DNA of 64,000 nt. It comes from Alphaproteobacteria bacterium (lineage in GTDB: Bacteria; Myxococcota_A; UBA796; GCA-2862545). Below the pieces are notes generated by a model that had not been told where the DNA came from, did not search any database, and saw only the letters and a list, made by a program, of their open reading frames with translations. This document shows, one piece after another, positions 44,498 to 51,823 of the stretch. Positions within the stretch are counted from its first letter, which is position 1; each line of letters starts with the position of its first letter. The translations under genes and the position numbers were made by a program. The stretch is from the NCBI GenBank assembly GCA_020632885.1, contig JACKEQ010000010.1:1-64000 (forward strand), written 5' to 3'.

Positions 44498-45529
44498 TCA
44501 GCCGCCCACGATGCCGAGGAGCCCGGCCACGTAGGCCTGGGGGTCGCCTCCGACGTCGTGCAGCAGGTTGCGGATCCGGACGAGATCGAGCTCGCGTCCA
44601 CCCACCCGGACCCCGGCACCCTCCCGGGCCGTGCCCAGGAACAGCGGCGTCCAGCCGATCGCCGCGGCTGCCGCCTCCAGGGCCTCGACCCGGTCGGGCC
44701 GGATGGAGAAGACCAGCTCGAACTCCCCGTGGTGGGCGGCCAGGAACGCCACCGGCGGCAGTCCGAGCGCGCCCGCGAGCCGCGCCGCGCCGGGCTCGAG
44801 CAGGGACGCGGGATCCGCCTCGACGTCCACGGCGACGCCGTTCAGACGCGCGAGCTGGTCGATCGTCGCGAGCAGCCCGTCCGAGGTGTCCATGGTAGCG
44901 CTCGCGACCCCGCGCAGCGCCCGTCCCTCCGCCAGCCGGGGCATCGGCCGGTAGTCCGTCTCGCTGTACAGCTCGGCGGGCGTGTGGAGCAGCGCGGAGG
45001 CCGCGAGCGCAGCACCCGCCCCGAGCGGCCCGGATGCGTAGACGCGGTCGCCCGCGGCCATGCCCATGCGGCTGTGGTAGCCGTCTGCCGGCACCATGCC
45101 CGCCGCAGTCACGCTGATCTCGAGCTGCGGCCCGTCGTTCGTGTCGCCGCCCAGCACGAAGGTCCCCGCCGCCTCGCACGCCTCGCGGACCCCGCGTGCC
45201 ACGGCCTCCTGCACGGCCGCGTCGTCCCCGGGCAGCGTCACGCAGAGCAGGAGCCCGATGGGGTCCGCGCCCACGGCGGAGAGGTCCGACACACTCGCGA
45301 TCACCGCGGTGCGACCGGCCGTGAAGGGGTCCTGGAACAGACCTGCGGCCACCTCCTCGATCAGGGCGTCCACCGTGAGGGCGAGCAGGCGGCCGTCCCC
45401 GAGGTCCACGAGCTCGGCGTCGGTCTGGTGTACGGCCCCGACCTGCGCGGGGGGACGGGGGAGCAGCGCTGCCCAGCGGGAGAGCACCTGGTTCTCGTGG
45501 ATGGCGTGGATGGCGTCGTTCACGGGCAT
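44498..45529 (-). CDS. PurM/ThiL-like ATP-dependent enzyme (AIR synthase-related)
   Basis: This 343-residue protein has the two-domain PurM/ThiL/SelD fold. The N-terminal domain has a ligand-binding Asp strand (LLALTVDALIEEV), IASVSDLSAVGADPIGLLL and GGDTNDGP. The second domain has SGPLGAG, ATMDTSDGLLATI and a late EFELVFSI strand. ThiL phosphorylates thiamine phosphate and other family members use ATP on different substrates; no thiamine genes are near. It is the last gene in a four-gene overlapping lipid-type operon and its start overlaps the kinase gene by 10 bases, so a phosphorylation role there is plausible. GGAGG precedes the ATG. Confidence 0.8.
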   Translation of the reverse strand: MPVNDAIHAIHENQVLSRWAALLPRPPAQVGAVHQTDAELVDLGDGRLLALTVDALIEEVAAGLFQDPFTAGRTAVIASVSDLSAVGADPIGLLLCVTLPGDDAAVQEAVARGVREACEAAGTFVLGGDTNDGPQLEISVTAAGMVPADGYHSRMGMAAGDRVYASGPLGAGAALAASALLHTPAELYSETDYRPMPRLAEGRALRGVASATMDTSDGLLATIDQLARLNGVAVDVEADPASLLEPGAARLAGALGLPPVAFLAAHHGEFELVFSIRPDRVEALEAAAAAIGWTPLFLGTAREGAGVRVGGRELDLVRIRNLLHDVGGDPQAYVAGLLGIVGG

Positions 45530-46431
45530 GTGCGGATCCTCCGGGGGAGCACGTCGAAGCGGACGGTGCGGGCGCGATGGAGCTCGCCGTCGAGCTCGAG
45601 ATGGGCGGGCGCGTCGAGCTCCACGGTCACCGACCGGACCCTTGCGCAGTGGGTGCCGGGACGCCCCGAGAAGCGTCCGCGCGCGAGGGCCACGAGCGCC
45701 ACCAGGGTCCCGAGCCGCCCGCGCCCCTCGAGGAGGTCGACCTGCAGGTGCCCGTCCGTGGGGTCGACCGGCGTGTCGTACCGGAAGGTGCCCGAGAGCC
45801 ACTCCGTCTCCAGCACGCTCAGGTTGTCGATGCACAGCGGCACGCCCTCGAGGCCGGGGAGGTCCACACGACCGTGGAGCCCACGGTGCCGGGCCAGCGT
45901 CCGCAGCGCCGACCAGAGGATGGCCGCCAGCGTCGACCGCGACTTCAGCGCCCGCAGCACGGCGTCCCCGTCGTTGAAGAAGGCGTTCGCCGCCGCCGTG
46001 ACCCCGACGGACCCGCTGACCATCGCCAGGGACTCCCCGTCGTCCCAGGTGCACGCGATGACGTCGCGCAGCACGGCCTCCCCGGCGTCGATGCGCACCG
46101 GGATCCCGTCCACCGCGCGGCGGACGGGCTTGTGGAAGTCGTTGGAGCTGCCGAGCCCGACCGCCCCGAGCACGAGGTCCTCGAGGGGCACGTCCCCGCG
46201 CTCCCGGTCGAGCGCGTTCACGAGGGCGTTCACCGTGCCGTCCCCGCCCGCCGCCACGAACATCCGCGTGCCGGACGCGATGGCCTCGCGCACCGGGCTC
46301 CAGTCCGGCCCGAGCGTGACGACCGTGGGCGTGCACACGGCCTCCAGGGCGTAGCGGACACGCTCGAAGCGCTCGCGGCCCCGGCCACCGTGGGCGCCCG
46401 GGTTCAGCACGACCAGGGCGGGCGGCCTCAC
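45520..46431 (-). CDS. Diacylglycerol-kinase-family lipid kinase
   Basis: This 303-residue protein carries the DAGK catalytic fold: an N-terminal VVLNPGAHGG strand, nucleotide-binding AAGGDGTVNALVNAL, LGSSNDFHK in place of the usual GTxNDFAR, and the C-terminal ELDGE motif with the catalytic acidic residues. Family members phosphorylate diacylglycerol, sphingosine, ceramide or related lipids at the inner membrane. Its neighbour is an alpha-oxoamine synthase, so a long-chain amine or ceramide-like substrate is an attractive inference. The GTG start overlaps the UbiA stop by 4 bases. Confidence 0.88.
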   Translation of the reverse strand: MRPPALVVLNPGAHGGRGRERFERVRYALEAVCTPTVVTLGPDWSPVREAIASGTRMFVAAGGDGTVNALVNALDRERGDVPLEDLVLGAVGLGSSNDFHKPVRRAVDGIPVRIDAGEAVLRDVIACTWDDGESLAMVSGSVGVTAAANAFFNDGDAVLRALKSRSTLAAILWSALRTLARHRGLHGRVDLPGLEGVPLCIDNLSVLETEWLSGTFRYDTPVDPTDGHLQVDLLEGRGRLGTLVALVALARGRFSGRPGTHCARVRSVTVELDAPAHLELDGELHRARTVRFDVLPRRIRTCP

Positions 46432-47387
46432 ACCTGCTCCCGGGAGGGTCGGGCCAGGAGGGCCGGCAGGGCCAGGACGGCCACGAGGAGCAGGAAGGGG
46501 GCCCACCCGGGCCGGAGGAGCGCGGCCTCCCCGAGGTGGATCCAGACGAGCCCGAGCACCCCGTACACCAGGAGCGGCCCTGCCTCGTCGTCGCGCTCCA
46601 CCGGCAGGAAGCGCACGTGCACCGCGGCGAGCCCGGCGAACCCGACCCCCCAGAGCACCAGCCCTGCGAGCGAGCCGGCCCACACGGTCCGGACGAGGGC
46701 CAGCGAGCCGACGAGACCCACGGCGCCGAACGCCGCGCTCGCGAGCACCGCCGGCCTCCGCCCGAAGTGCACGGCGAACGTGTCGTAGCCGCTGGCCCGG
46801 TCCGCTTCGACGTCCTTGAGGTACCCGAGCAGCACGAAGGTCGCGTAGGTGCCGAAGGCGCTGAGCATGGCCGGGCGGATCCCGGGGTGGAGCACGACCT
46901 CCCAGGGCCGACCGCCGTGGGCGAGGAGCCCGATGAGCGGGAGGAGCGCCACGATCCAGCTGTTCCAGGGGGGACCGCCCCACCAGCGGCGCTTCAGGAC
47001 CGTGTACGTCGCGAGCCCGACCACCGACACGAGCGACACCGCGAGGGTCCAGGGGTTGAGCCACGCGAACACCGCGGCGCAGGCGGTCAGGCCGGCCAGG
47101 CTCACGGCCAGCACGTGCGGAACGGAGATCTCCCCGCGCACGAGCGGCCTGTAGGGGGCCGAGAGGGAGTCGGTGTCGATCTGGGTGGTGTCGGTGAGCG
47201 CCTGACCGAGCCCGTAGGTCAGGAAGAACGCGAGCATCGCGAGCGCGAGCCCGACCCCCTGCACCCGGTCGCCCAGCGCCAGACCCACCCAGCCCACCGA
47301 TCCCGACACGAAGAACAGGTAGGGCCGCAGCGTGACCCAGTAGCGCGGCCAGAACTGCGGATCGGTCGGTGGGAATGGCGCGCTCAT
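46428..47387 (-). CDS. UbiA-family membrane prenyltransferase
   Basis: This 319-residue membrane protein has eight to nine helices. The first Asp motif, usually NDxxDxxxD, reads ALTDTTQIDTD, and the second is KDVEADRASGYD, so both magnesium-diphosphate sites are present. UbiA enzymes move a prenyl group to an aromatic or lipid acceptor. The acceptor is unknown, and no ubiquinone or haem A genes are adjacent. It overlaps the oxoamine synthase stop by 4 bases (ATGA) and the lipid kinase start by 4 bases, so it is part of one translationally coupled operon. Confidence 0.9.
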   Translation of the reverse strand: MSAPFPPTDPQFWPRYWVTLRPYLFFVSGSVGWVGLALGDRVQGVGLALAMLAFFLTYGLGQALTDTTQIDTDSLSAPYRPLVRGEISVPHVLAVSLAGLTACAAVFAWLNPWTLAVSLVSVVGLATYTVLKRRWWGGPPWNSWIVALLPLIGLLAHGGRPWEVVLHPGIRPAMLSAFGTYATFVLLGYLKDVEADRASGYDTFAVHFGRRPAVLASAAFGAVGLVGSLALVRTVWAGSLAGLVLWGVGFAGLAAVHVRFLPVERDDEAGPLLVYGVLGLVWIHLGEAALLRPGWAPFLLLVAVLALPALLARPSREQV

Positions 47388-48664
47388 CCGATGCCGAGCT
47401 GGGCCCAGAGCGACGCCAGGACCTCCAGGGTGTGGTCGATGTCCGCCTCGGTGTGGCGGGCGTTCATCGTGAACCGGAGGATGGAGTGGTGGTGCGGGAC
47501 GGCCGGGTAGCGCGCGATGCCGCACTTCACGCCGGCCTCGTAGAGCGCGAAGGCCAGCGGGATCAGCCACTTCTCGTCGCCGACCTGGATGGCGACGATG
47601 GGCGACTCGAGCTCGGGGACCTCGAGCCCGGCGGCCCGCGCACCCGCGTGGAAGCGACGGGCGTTGGCCCAGAGACGTTCGCGATGCTCGGGCTCCTCGT
47701 GCATGATCCGGATGCTCTCCAGCACGCCGGCGCACGTGGGTGCGGGCAGGGTGGCGGTGAACAGCGCCCCCCGCGACATGAACCGCAGGTACTCGATGAG
47801 CGCGGAGTCGCCGCTGACGTAGCCCCCGGCCGCCCCGGGCGCCTTGCTGAACGTGCCCATGAGGACGTCGACAGCCCCCTCGAGGTCGTAGTGCTCCTCG
47901 ATCCCGAGGCCGGTGGGCCCGATGACGCCGAGGGAGTGCGCGTCGTCGATCATCAGGCGCGCATCGTGGGCGTCCGCCACGCGCCGGAGCCCCGGCAGGT
48001 CGGCCAGGCCGCCGTGCATGCTGAACATGCCGTCCGTGACGATGAGCACCCCGTTCACCTCCTCCCGGTGCTCGGCGAGGAGCGCGTCCAGGGCGTCCAC
48101 ATCGCGGTACGGGAACTCCATGGACCGGCAGCCCGCGTAGCGCACGCCGTCGTGGATGGACGCGTGGGACACGTGGTCCACGACGGCCAGGTCACCGGGG
48201 TCCATCAGGGCCGTGAGGATCCCGACGTTGGCCTGGTAGCCGGACGGGTAGATCAGGGTCTCCTCGCGCTTGTGGAGCTCCGAGAGCCGATCCTCGAGGG
48301 CGCGGAGGTAGCGGTTGGTTCCGCCCAGCACCTGCGCGGAAGGTGTGCCGAATCCCACATCGTCGACGGCCTTCTTCACGGCCTCGTTCACCCGGGGGTC
48401 CAGGTGGAGCCCGAGGTAGCTGTTGGAGTCGAAGCAGATCATCTCCTTCACGTCGCCCGTGAAGGCGTCGCGGACGGTGATCCGCGCGTCGAGGGGCCCG
48501 AGCAGCTCGATGCGGTACTGGACCTGGAAGGCCCCGAGCTCACGGACGCTCGACGCGTAGGCGTGGAAGCGCTCGCACTTCTCGAAGAGGTTCCGGCTGT
48601 CGGTGTGCTCGAAGCTGTCGAGCGGGATGCTCGCGAGTCTCTCGAGGTCGGACGGGGTCGCCAT
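47384..48664 (-). CDS. Alpha-oxoamine synthase (serine palmitoyltransferase-like)
   Basis: This 426-residue pyridoxal-phosphate enzyme condenses an amino acid with an acyl-CoA or acyl carrier thioester with loss of CO2. The family features are clear: FDSNSYLGLHLDPRV, FGTPSAQVLGGTNRYLRALE, the cofactor-ring His in VDHVSHASIHDG, an Asp in MIDDAHSLGVIG and the Schiff-base lysine in GTFSKAPGAAGG (Lys274). It could be a serine palmitoyltransferase, glycine C-acetyltransferase or BioF. The lipid-type neighbours favour the first, and no threonine dehydrogenase or biotin gene is present. It is the first gene of the operon, with GGAGG before the ATG and dyads upstream. Confidence 0.9.
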   Translation of the reverse strand: MATPSDLERLASIPLDSFEHTDSRNLFEKCERFHAYASSVRELGAFQVQYRIELLGPLDARITVRDAFTGDVKEMICFDSNSYLGLHLDPRVNEAVKKAVDDVGFGTPSAQVLGGTNRYLRALEDRLSELHKREETLIYPSGYQANVGILTALMDPGDLAVVDHVSHASIHDGVRYAGCRSMEFPYRDVDALDALLAEHREEVNGVLIVTDGMFSMHGGLADLPGLRRVADAHDARLMIDDAHSLGVIGPTGLGIEEHYDLEGAVDVLMGTFSKAPGAAGGYVSGDSALIEYLRFMSRGALFTATLPAPTCAGVLESIRIMHEEPEHRERLWANARRFHAGARAAGLEVPELESPIVAIQVGDEKWLIPLAFALYEAGVKCGIARYPAVPHHHSILRFTMNARHTEADIDHTLEVLASLWAQLGIG

Positions 48665-48677
48665 GCTGGCCTCCGGC

Positions 48678-48735
48678 GCGGGTACGGGTCGCTGTTTGCA
48701 AGCACCGTACCCGCATCTTCGCGACGACCGTCGTC
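48678..48735. promoter_or_regulatory. Two dyad symmetries upstream of lipid operon
   Basis: A perfect 10-bp inverted repeat, GCGGGTACGG and CCGTACCCGC with a 17-base spacer (48678-48714), ends 13 bases before the start codon at 48664, just outside the ribosome-binding site. A second 6-1-6 palindrome, GACGAC-C-GTCGTC, lies at 48723-48735. On the coding strand the outer arm contains GGTACGGT, a possible minus-ten. A regulator bound here would block transcription; as RNA, the stem could also affect ribosome access. Confidence 0.55.
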
Positions 48736-48742
48736 CTACCGC

Positions 48743-49198
48743 TCAACGCCCGCAGCTCTCGTGACCGATGTCCACGTCCATGGCCTCGCCCATGAACTCG
48801 ATCCGCCATGCCGGTGGGCTCGCCCAGTTCTTCGAGGGGTCGTGGAAGGGGATCCAGGCTCCGGCGCCGTAGCGCCGCCCGGGCTCGATCGTCGGGAGGG
48901 TCGCCCCCCGGTTCTCTGTCGCGGTCACGGGCGCCTCGCCCACGGTGAGCGGCCAGTCGTAGGGGGTGAGCTCCTCCACCGACCACGAGCTCGAGAAGAT
49001 CTCGGCCTGCGGCGTGCAGCGGAGCGAGTAGAGCTCGAACCCTTCCGGGAGGACGTCGCGCGCTCCCACGATGTCGGCCTGGAGGGTGCCGTCCGGCATC
49101 TCCTCCACCACGAGCTGCCCGGTGCAGCGCCCGTCCTCGCAGGGATCGGCGCAGCCCACGACGAACACACTTCCACACAGGATCATCCAACGTCCCAT
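48743..49198 (-). CDS. Small predicted lipoprotein
   Basis: This 151-residue protein starts MGRWMILCGSVFVVGC, with lipobox VVGC (Cys16). The mature part has Cys residues near its start (DPCEDGRC) and end (GHESCG) and beta-rich text between. It contains WSVEELTPYDWPLTVGEAP and an acidic C-terminal strand. GAGG lies upstream of the ATG. A TGGTAGCGT element at 49250-49258 on its strand may be its minus-ten. It diverges from the metallopeptidase gene. No family is recognised. Confidence 0.65.
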   Translation of the reverse strand: MGRWMILCGSVFVVGCADPCEDGRCTGQLVVEEMPDGTLQADIVGARDVLPEGFELYSLRCTPQAEIFSSSWSVEELTPYDWPLTVGEAPVTATENRGATLPTIEPGRRYGAGAWIPFHDPSKNWASPPAWRIEFMGEAMDVDIGHESCGR

Positions 49199-49281
49199 GA
49201 CGAACCTCGCAAGCAATGACAACAGCGCGGGCCATCCGCCCGCACCCGAACGCTACCACAGGTCGTGGCGGATCCGCGCTC

Positions 49282-49311
49282 TTGACCCCGCGCGCCTTCG
49301 CTGCCTACGAT
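49282..49311 (+). promoter_or_regulatory. Candidate sigma-70-type promoter
   Basis: TTGACC (49282-49287) and TACGAT (49306-49311) are separated by 18 bases and lie about 50-80 bases upstream of the metallopeptidase-like lipoprotein start at 49363. This is the clearest two-box promoter I see in the window. Confidence 0.45.
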
Positions 49312-49362
49312 CGGAGCGGGACCCCGTCCCGTTTGCCTTGTCTCTTGTCCGTGGGTTGTCTG

Positions 49363-50487
49363 ATGTCTCTCGTGCTCTCGGGCCGACGTGCCCTCCTGTC
49401 GTCGTTCGTCCTCCTCGCCGCGTGCTCGCCGAGCGGTCTGTCCGCCCTCACCGCGCCCGATGTCGAGCCCACGCCCGTGGCGGACCCCGATCCGGAGCCG
49501 GACGTCACCGACGACACGCCGGATCCGACCGTCCCGCCCGACCGCCCCACGCCGCCCGCACCGGACGCCGACCCCTACGCCCACATCGTGCAGGTCCAGC
49601 GCACCGACGCGATGTTCACCGCGTCCGGCAGCCAGTGGACCCTGCAGTGGCCCGGCACCGACGCCATCGGACAGGCCGTGTACCAGCAGGTCGGCGACGA
49701 CTACGACTTCCTCGTCGTGTACACGGACCGCGAGGTGGTCGACGAGTACGCCCGGGCCATCAAGTACGACTACAGCACCGGCGGCCTCGGCGACCAGTGG
49801 ACCGGTCCGGGTGCGCCGTCCCCGCTGGACGCCGGGAGCGCCGGCCGGCTCGATCAGATCGACCTCATGACGTGGACGGGCCTGTACGCGTACGAGCCGG
49901 ACGAGACGAGCATCGTGGTCCACGAGACGACCCACCGCTGGGCCGCGTTCGCCGAGGTCGCCGGGGGCAGCCTGACCGACGGGTGGGGCGGCCACTGGAA
50001 CGTGTGGACGAGCACCGGTGGCAACTCGGCCGTGGGGTACGGCGATCTGGTCGACCTCGGGACCGGTCGGTTCCGCTTCACGGTCAGCTACCCGCTGTCC
50101 CTCTCGCCGCTCGAGCTCTACCTGGCCGGCCTGGCGCCGGCGTCCTCGGTCACCGACCTCTTCCGCGTGGAGAGCCGCTCGGCGTTCACGCCGTCCGTCC
50201 CGGAGTACGACCCGAGCTGGGGAGCGGAGTCCTACGGTGAGGACGTGGAGTTCTCTGGGACCCGCGTGGACTTCGACATCGACGACGTCATCGCGGCGAA
50301 CGGCCCGCGCACGCCGGCCTTCGGCGCCGCCCCCACGACGTTCCGGTTCGGCTTCGTCCTCGTGTGCGAGTCCGTGTGCACGGACGCCGACCTCGACGTC
50401 GTGGAGGCGCAGCGCACGGCCTTCCCGGCCGCCTGGTCCGCGGCGACGGGCGGTGTGTCGACCGCCCTCACCGACCTCGTGCCCTGA
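49363..50487 (+). CDS. Lipoprotein with HETTH metallopeptidase-like motif
   Basis: This 374-residue protein has a signal ending in lipobox LLAAC (Cys21), a Pro/Asp-rich linker (residues about 28-70) and a catalytic-looking domain with IVVHETTHRW (His187, Glu188, His191), the HExxH motif of zinc metallopeptidases. A following acidic or His third ligand is not obvious (ELYLAGL downstream is a candidate). The C-terminus has two Cys in VCESVC. It probably acts on the cell surface or outside the cell. It converges on the DUF2202 gene with 3 bases between stops. Confidence 0.75.
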   Translation: MSLVLSGRRALLSSFVLLAACSPSGLSALTAPDVEPTPVADPDPEPDVTDDTPDPTVPPDRPTPPAPDADPYAHIVQVQRTDAMFTASGSQWTLQWPGTDAIGQAVYQQVGDDYDFLVVYTDREVVDEYARAIKYDYSTGGLGDQWTGPGAPSPLDAGSAGRLDQIDLMTWTGLYAYEPDETSIVVHETTHRWAAFAEVAGGSLTDGWGGHWNVWTSTGGNSAVGYGDLVDLGTGRFRFTVSYPLSLSPLELYLAGLAPASSVTDLFRVESRSAFTPSVPEYDPSWGAESYGEDVEFSGTRVDFDIDDVIAANGPRTPAFGAAPTTFRFGFVLVCESVCTDADLDVVEAQRTAFPAAWSAATGGVSTALTDLVP

Positions 50488-50490
50488 GCG

Positions 50491-51159
50491 TCAGTGGCTC
50501 CCGCCCTGTCCGCAGGACTCGCGGGGCTCGGCGACGATGGCGTCGATCGCCTCGGGCTCGAGGTACGCCGCCGTGTAGCTCGTTCCGCGCGACGCGAGCT
50601 GGTCGGTGAACGCCCGGATGTGGTTGCGGGAGCCGCAGTGCAGGCTCTCGAGCACCGAGGTGACATCGGCGTCGCGCGGGGTGTCCAGGAGCTCCGTGAT
50701 GTCGAAGAGGTCGAGGTCCTCGATGGTCGCGCCGACCTGCAGCGCGTCCACCTCCGAGACCTGCCCGAGCCCGACGAGGTCGTCGTAGAGCTGGTCGAGC
50801 ACGGGGTCGACGAACACGCCCACCGTGTCGTCCGCGACGGGGTCCGGGAGGCCGCGCGCCTGGAGCAGACCGAGCACCGCGTCCATGTGCTGCTGCTCGG
50901 AGCCCGCGATGTTCGCGTGGATCTGCAGGCCCCAGGTGTCGTGGAGCGTGAGGTACACGTCGCGAGCGAGCTTCTCCTCCTCGCGCAGGAAGGCGAGCTC
51001 GGCAGCCACGAGGTCCGCTTCGGTGACCCCGGGCTCCTCCACGGGATCCGTGACCTCGACCGGATCACCCGGGTCCTGCGCGGACGTCGGGACGCCGGAG
51101 CCCGTGGGGGTGCACGCAGCGAGGAAGGCGAAGAAGGGAACGAGGGTCGTGGGTCGCAT
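50491..51159 (-). CDS. DUF2202 ferritin-like lipoprotein
   Basis: This 222-residue protein has lipobox FLAAC (Cys16), a short acidic linker, then a four-helix domain typical of DUF2202: LAFLREEEKLARDVYLTLHD, IAGSEQQHMDAVLGLL, VSEVDALQVGATIEDLDLFD and LHCGSRNHIRAFTDQL. The Glu/His residues (REEEK, SEQQHMDA, IEDLD, SRNHIRAF) are placed like di-iron ligands in ferritin-like folds. The function of the family is not established; a metal-linked redox or storage role is likely. AGGAGGTTCCC precedes the ATG. Confidence 0.85.
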   Translation of the reverse strand: MRPTTLVPFFAFLAACTPTGSGVPTSAQDPGDPVEVTDPVEEPGVTEADLVAAELAFLREEEKLARDVYLTLHDTWGLQIHANIAGSEQQHMDAVLGLLQARGLPDPVADDTVGVFVDPVLDQLYDDLVGLGQVSEVDALQVGATIEDLDLFDITELLDTPRDADVTSVLESLHCGSRNHIRAFTDQLASRGTSYTAAYLEPEAIDAIVAEPRESCGQGGSH

Positions 51160-51232
51160 GGGAACCTCCTGAAGACAGGCTAGGCACCCCGCGGCGACGC
51201 ACAGTGTGGCGGATCGTCACAGGCCGACGGGT

Positions 51233-51748
51233 TCACGTGAGCTGGAGCACCATGGGGATGTCGTCCGCCCAGGACCCGTCCACACGCCGCGCGTAGCGCT
51301 GCCGATAGCCCTCCCGGACGAACCCGCAGCTCGTGTAGAGCGCGATGGCACCGTGGTTGTCGGCGAACACCTCGAGCGCCACGGTCTCCACGCGCGGGTG
51401 GGCACGCGCGGTCTCGACGCAGCGCTCGAGGAGCGCGCGACCGATGCCCTGACGGCGCCATCCCGCGTCCACCGACATCCCGAGCTCCAGGCGGTGGGCG
51501 ATCTTGCGCCGCCGCCCGACGCGTGCCGTCAGCATCCCGACGATCCGCGCACCGTCGACGGCCACCCAGGCCTGGTCGCCCCGCTCCCGGTCCACCCCCT
51601 CGATGAAGGCCCGCTCGTCGTCCACGGTCATGGTGAACTCCTCGAGCTCGGTGAGCGTGAACCAGCTCGCATCCGCGAACACCCCGCGGGCGTAACGGAG
51701 CATCTCGGCGGCCTCGTCGGGACGGGGCTCGCGGATCGTCCAGGACAT
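51233..51748 (-). CDS. GNAT-family acetyltransferase
   Basis: This 171-residue acyltransferase has the GNAT fold: an N-terminal TIREPRPDEAAEMLRYARG, strands with VDGARIVGMLTARV, the acetyl-CoA binding motif RRQGIGRALLERC and C-terminal FADNHGAIALYTSCGFVREG, which is typical of RimI-like members. The substrate is unknown. The gene is short; the same frame stays open for another 5 kb only because it runs antisense to the large surface-protein gene. GGAGGCGAG precedes the ATG. TGGTAGCGT at 51765-51773 on its strand may be a minus-ten. Confidence 0.88.
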   Translation of the reverse strand: MSWTIREPRPDEAAEMLRYARGVFADASWFTLTELEEFTMTVDDERAFIEGVDRERGDQAWVAVDGARIVGMLTARVGRRRKIAHRLELGMSVDAGWRRQGIGRALLERCVETARAHPRVETVALEVFADNHGAIALYTSCGFVREGYRQRYARRVDGSWADDIPMVLQLT

Positions 51749-51823
51749 CTCGCCTCCAGACCCGACGCTACCATCGGGCATGCCGACCCCGGACGAGCCC
51801 CATATGCGGCCCACGGAGGTCCC

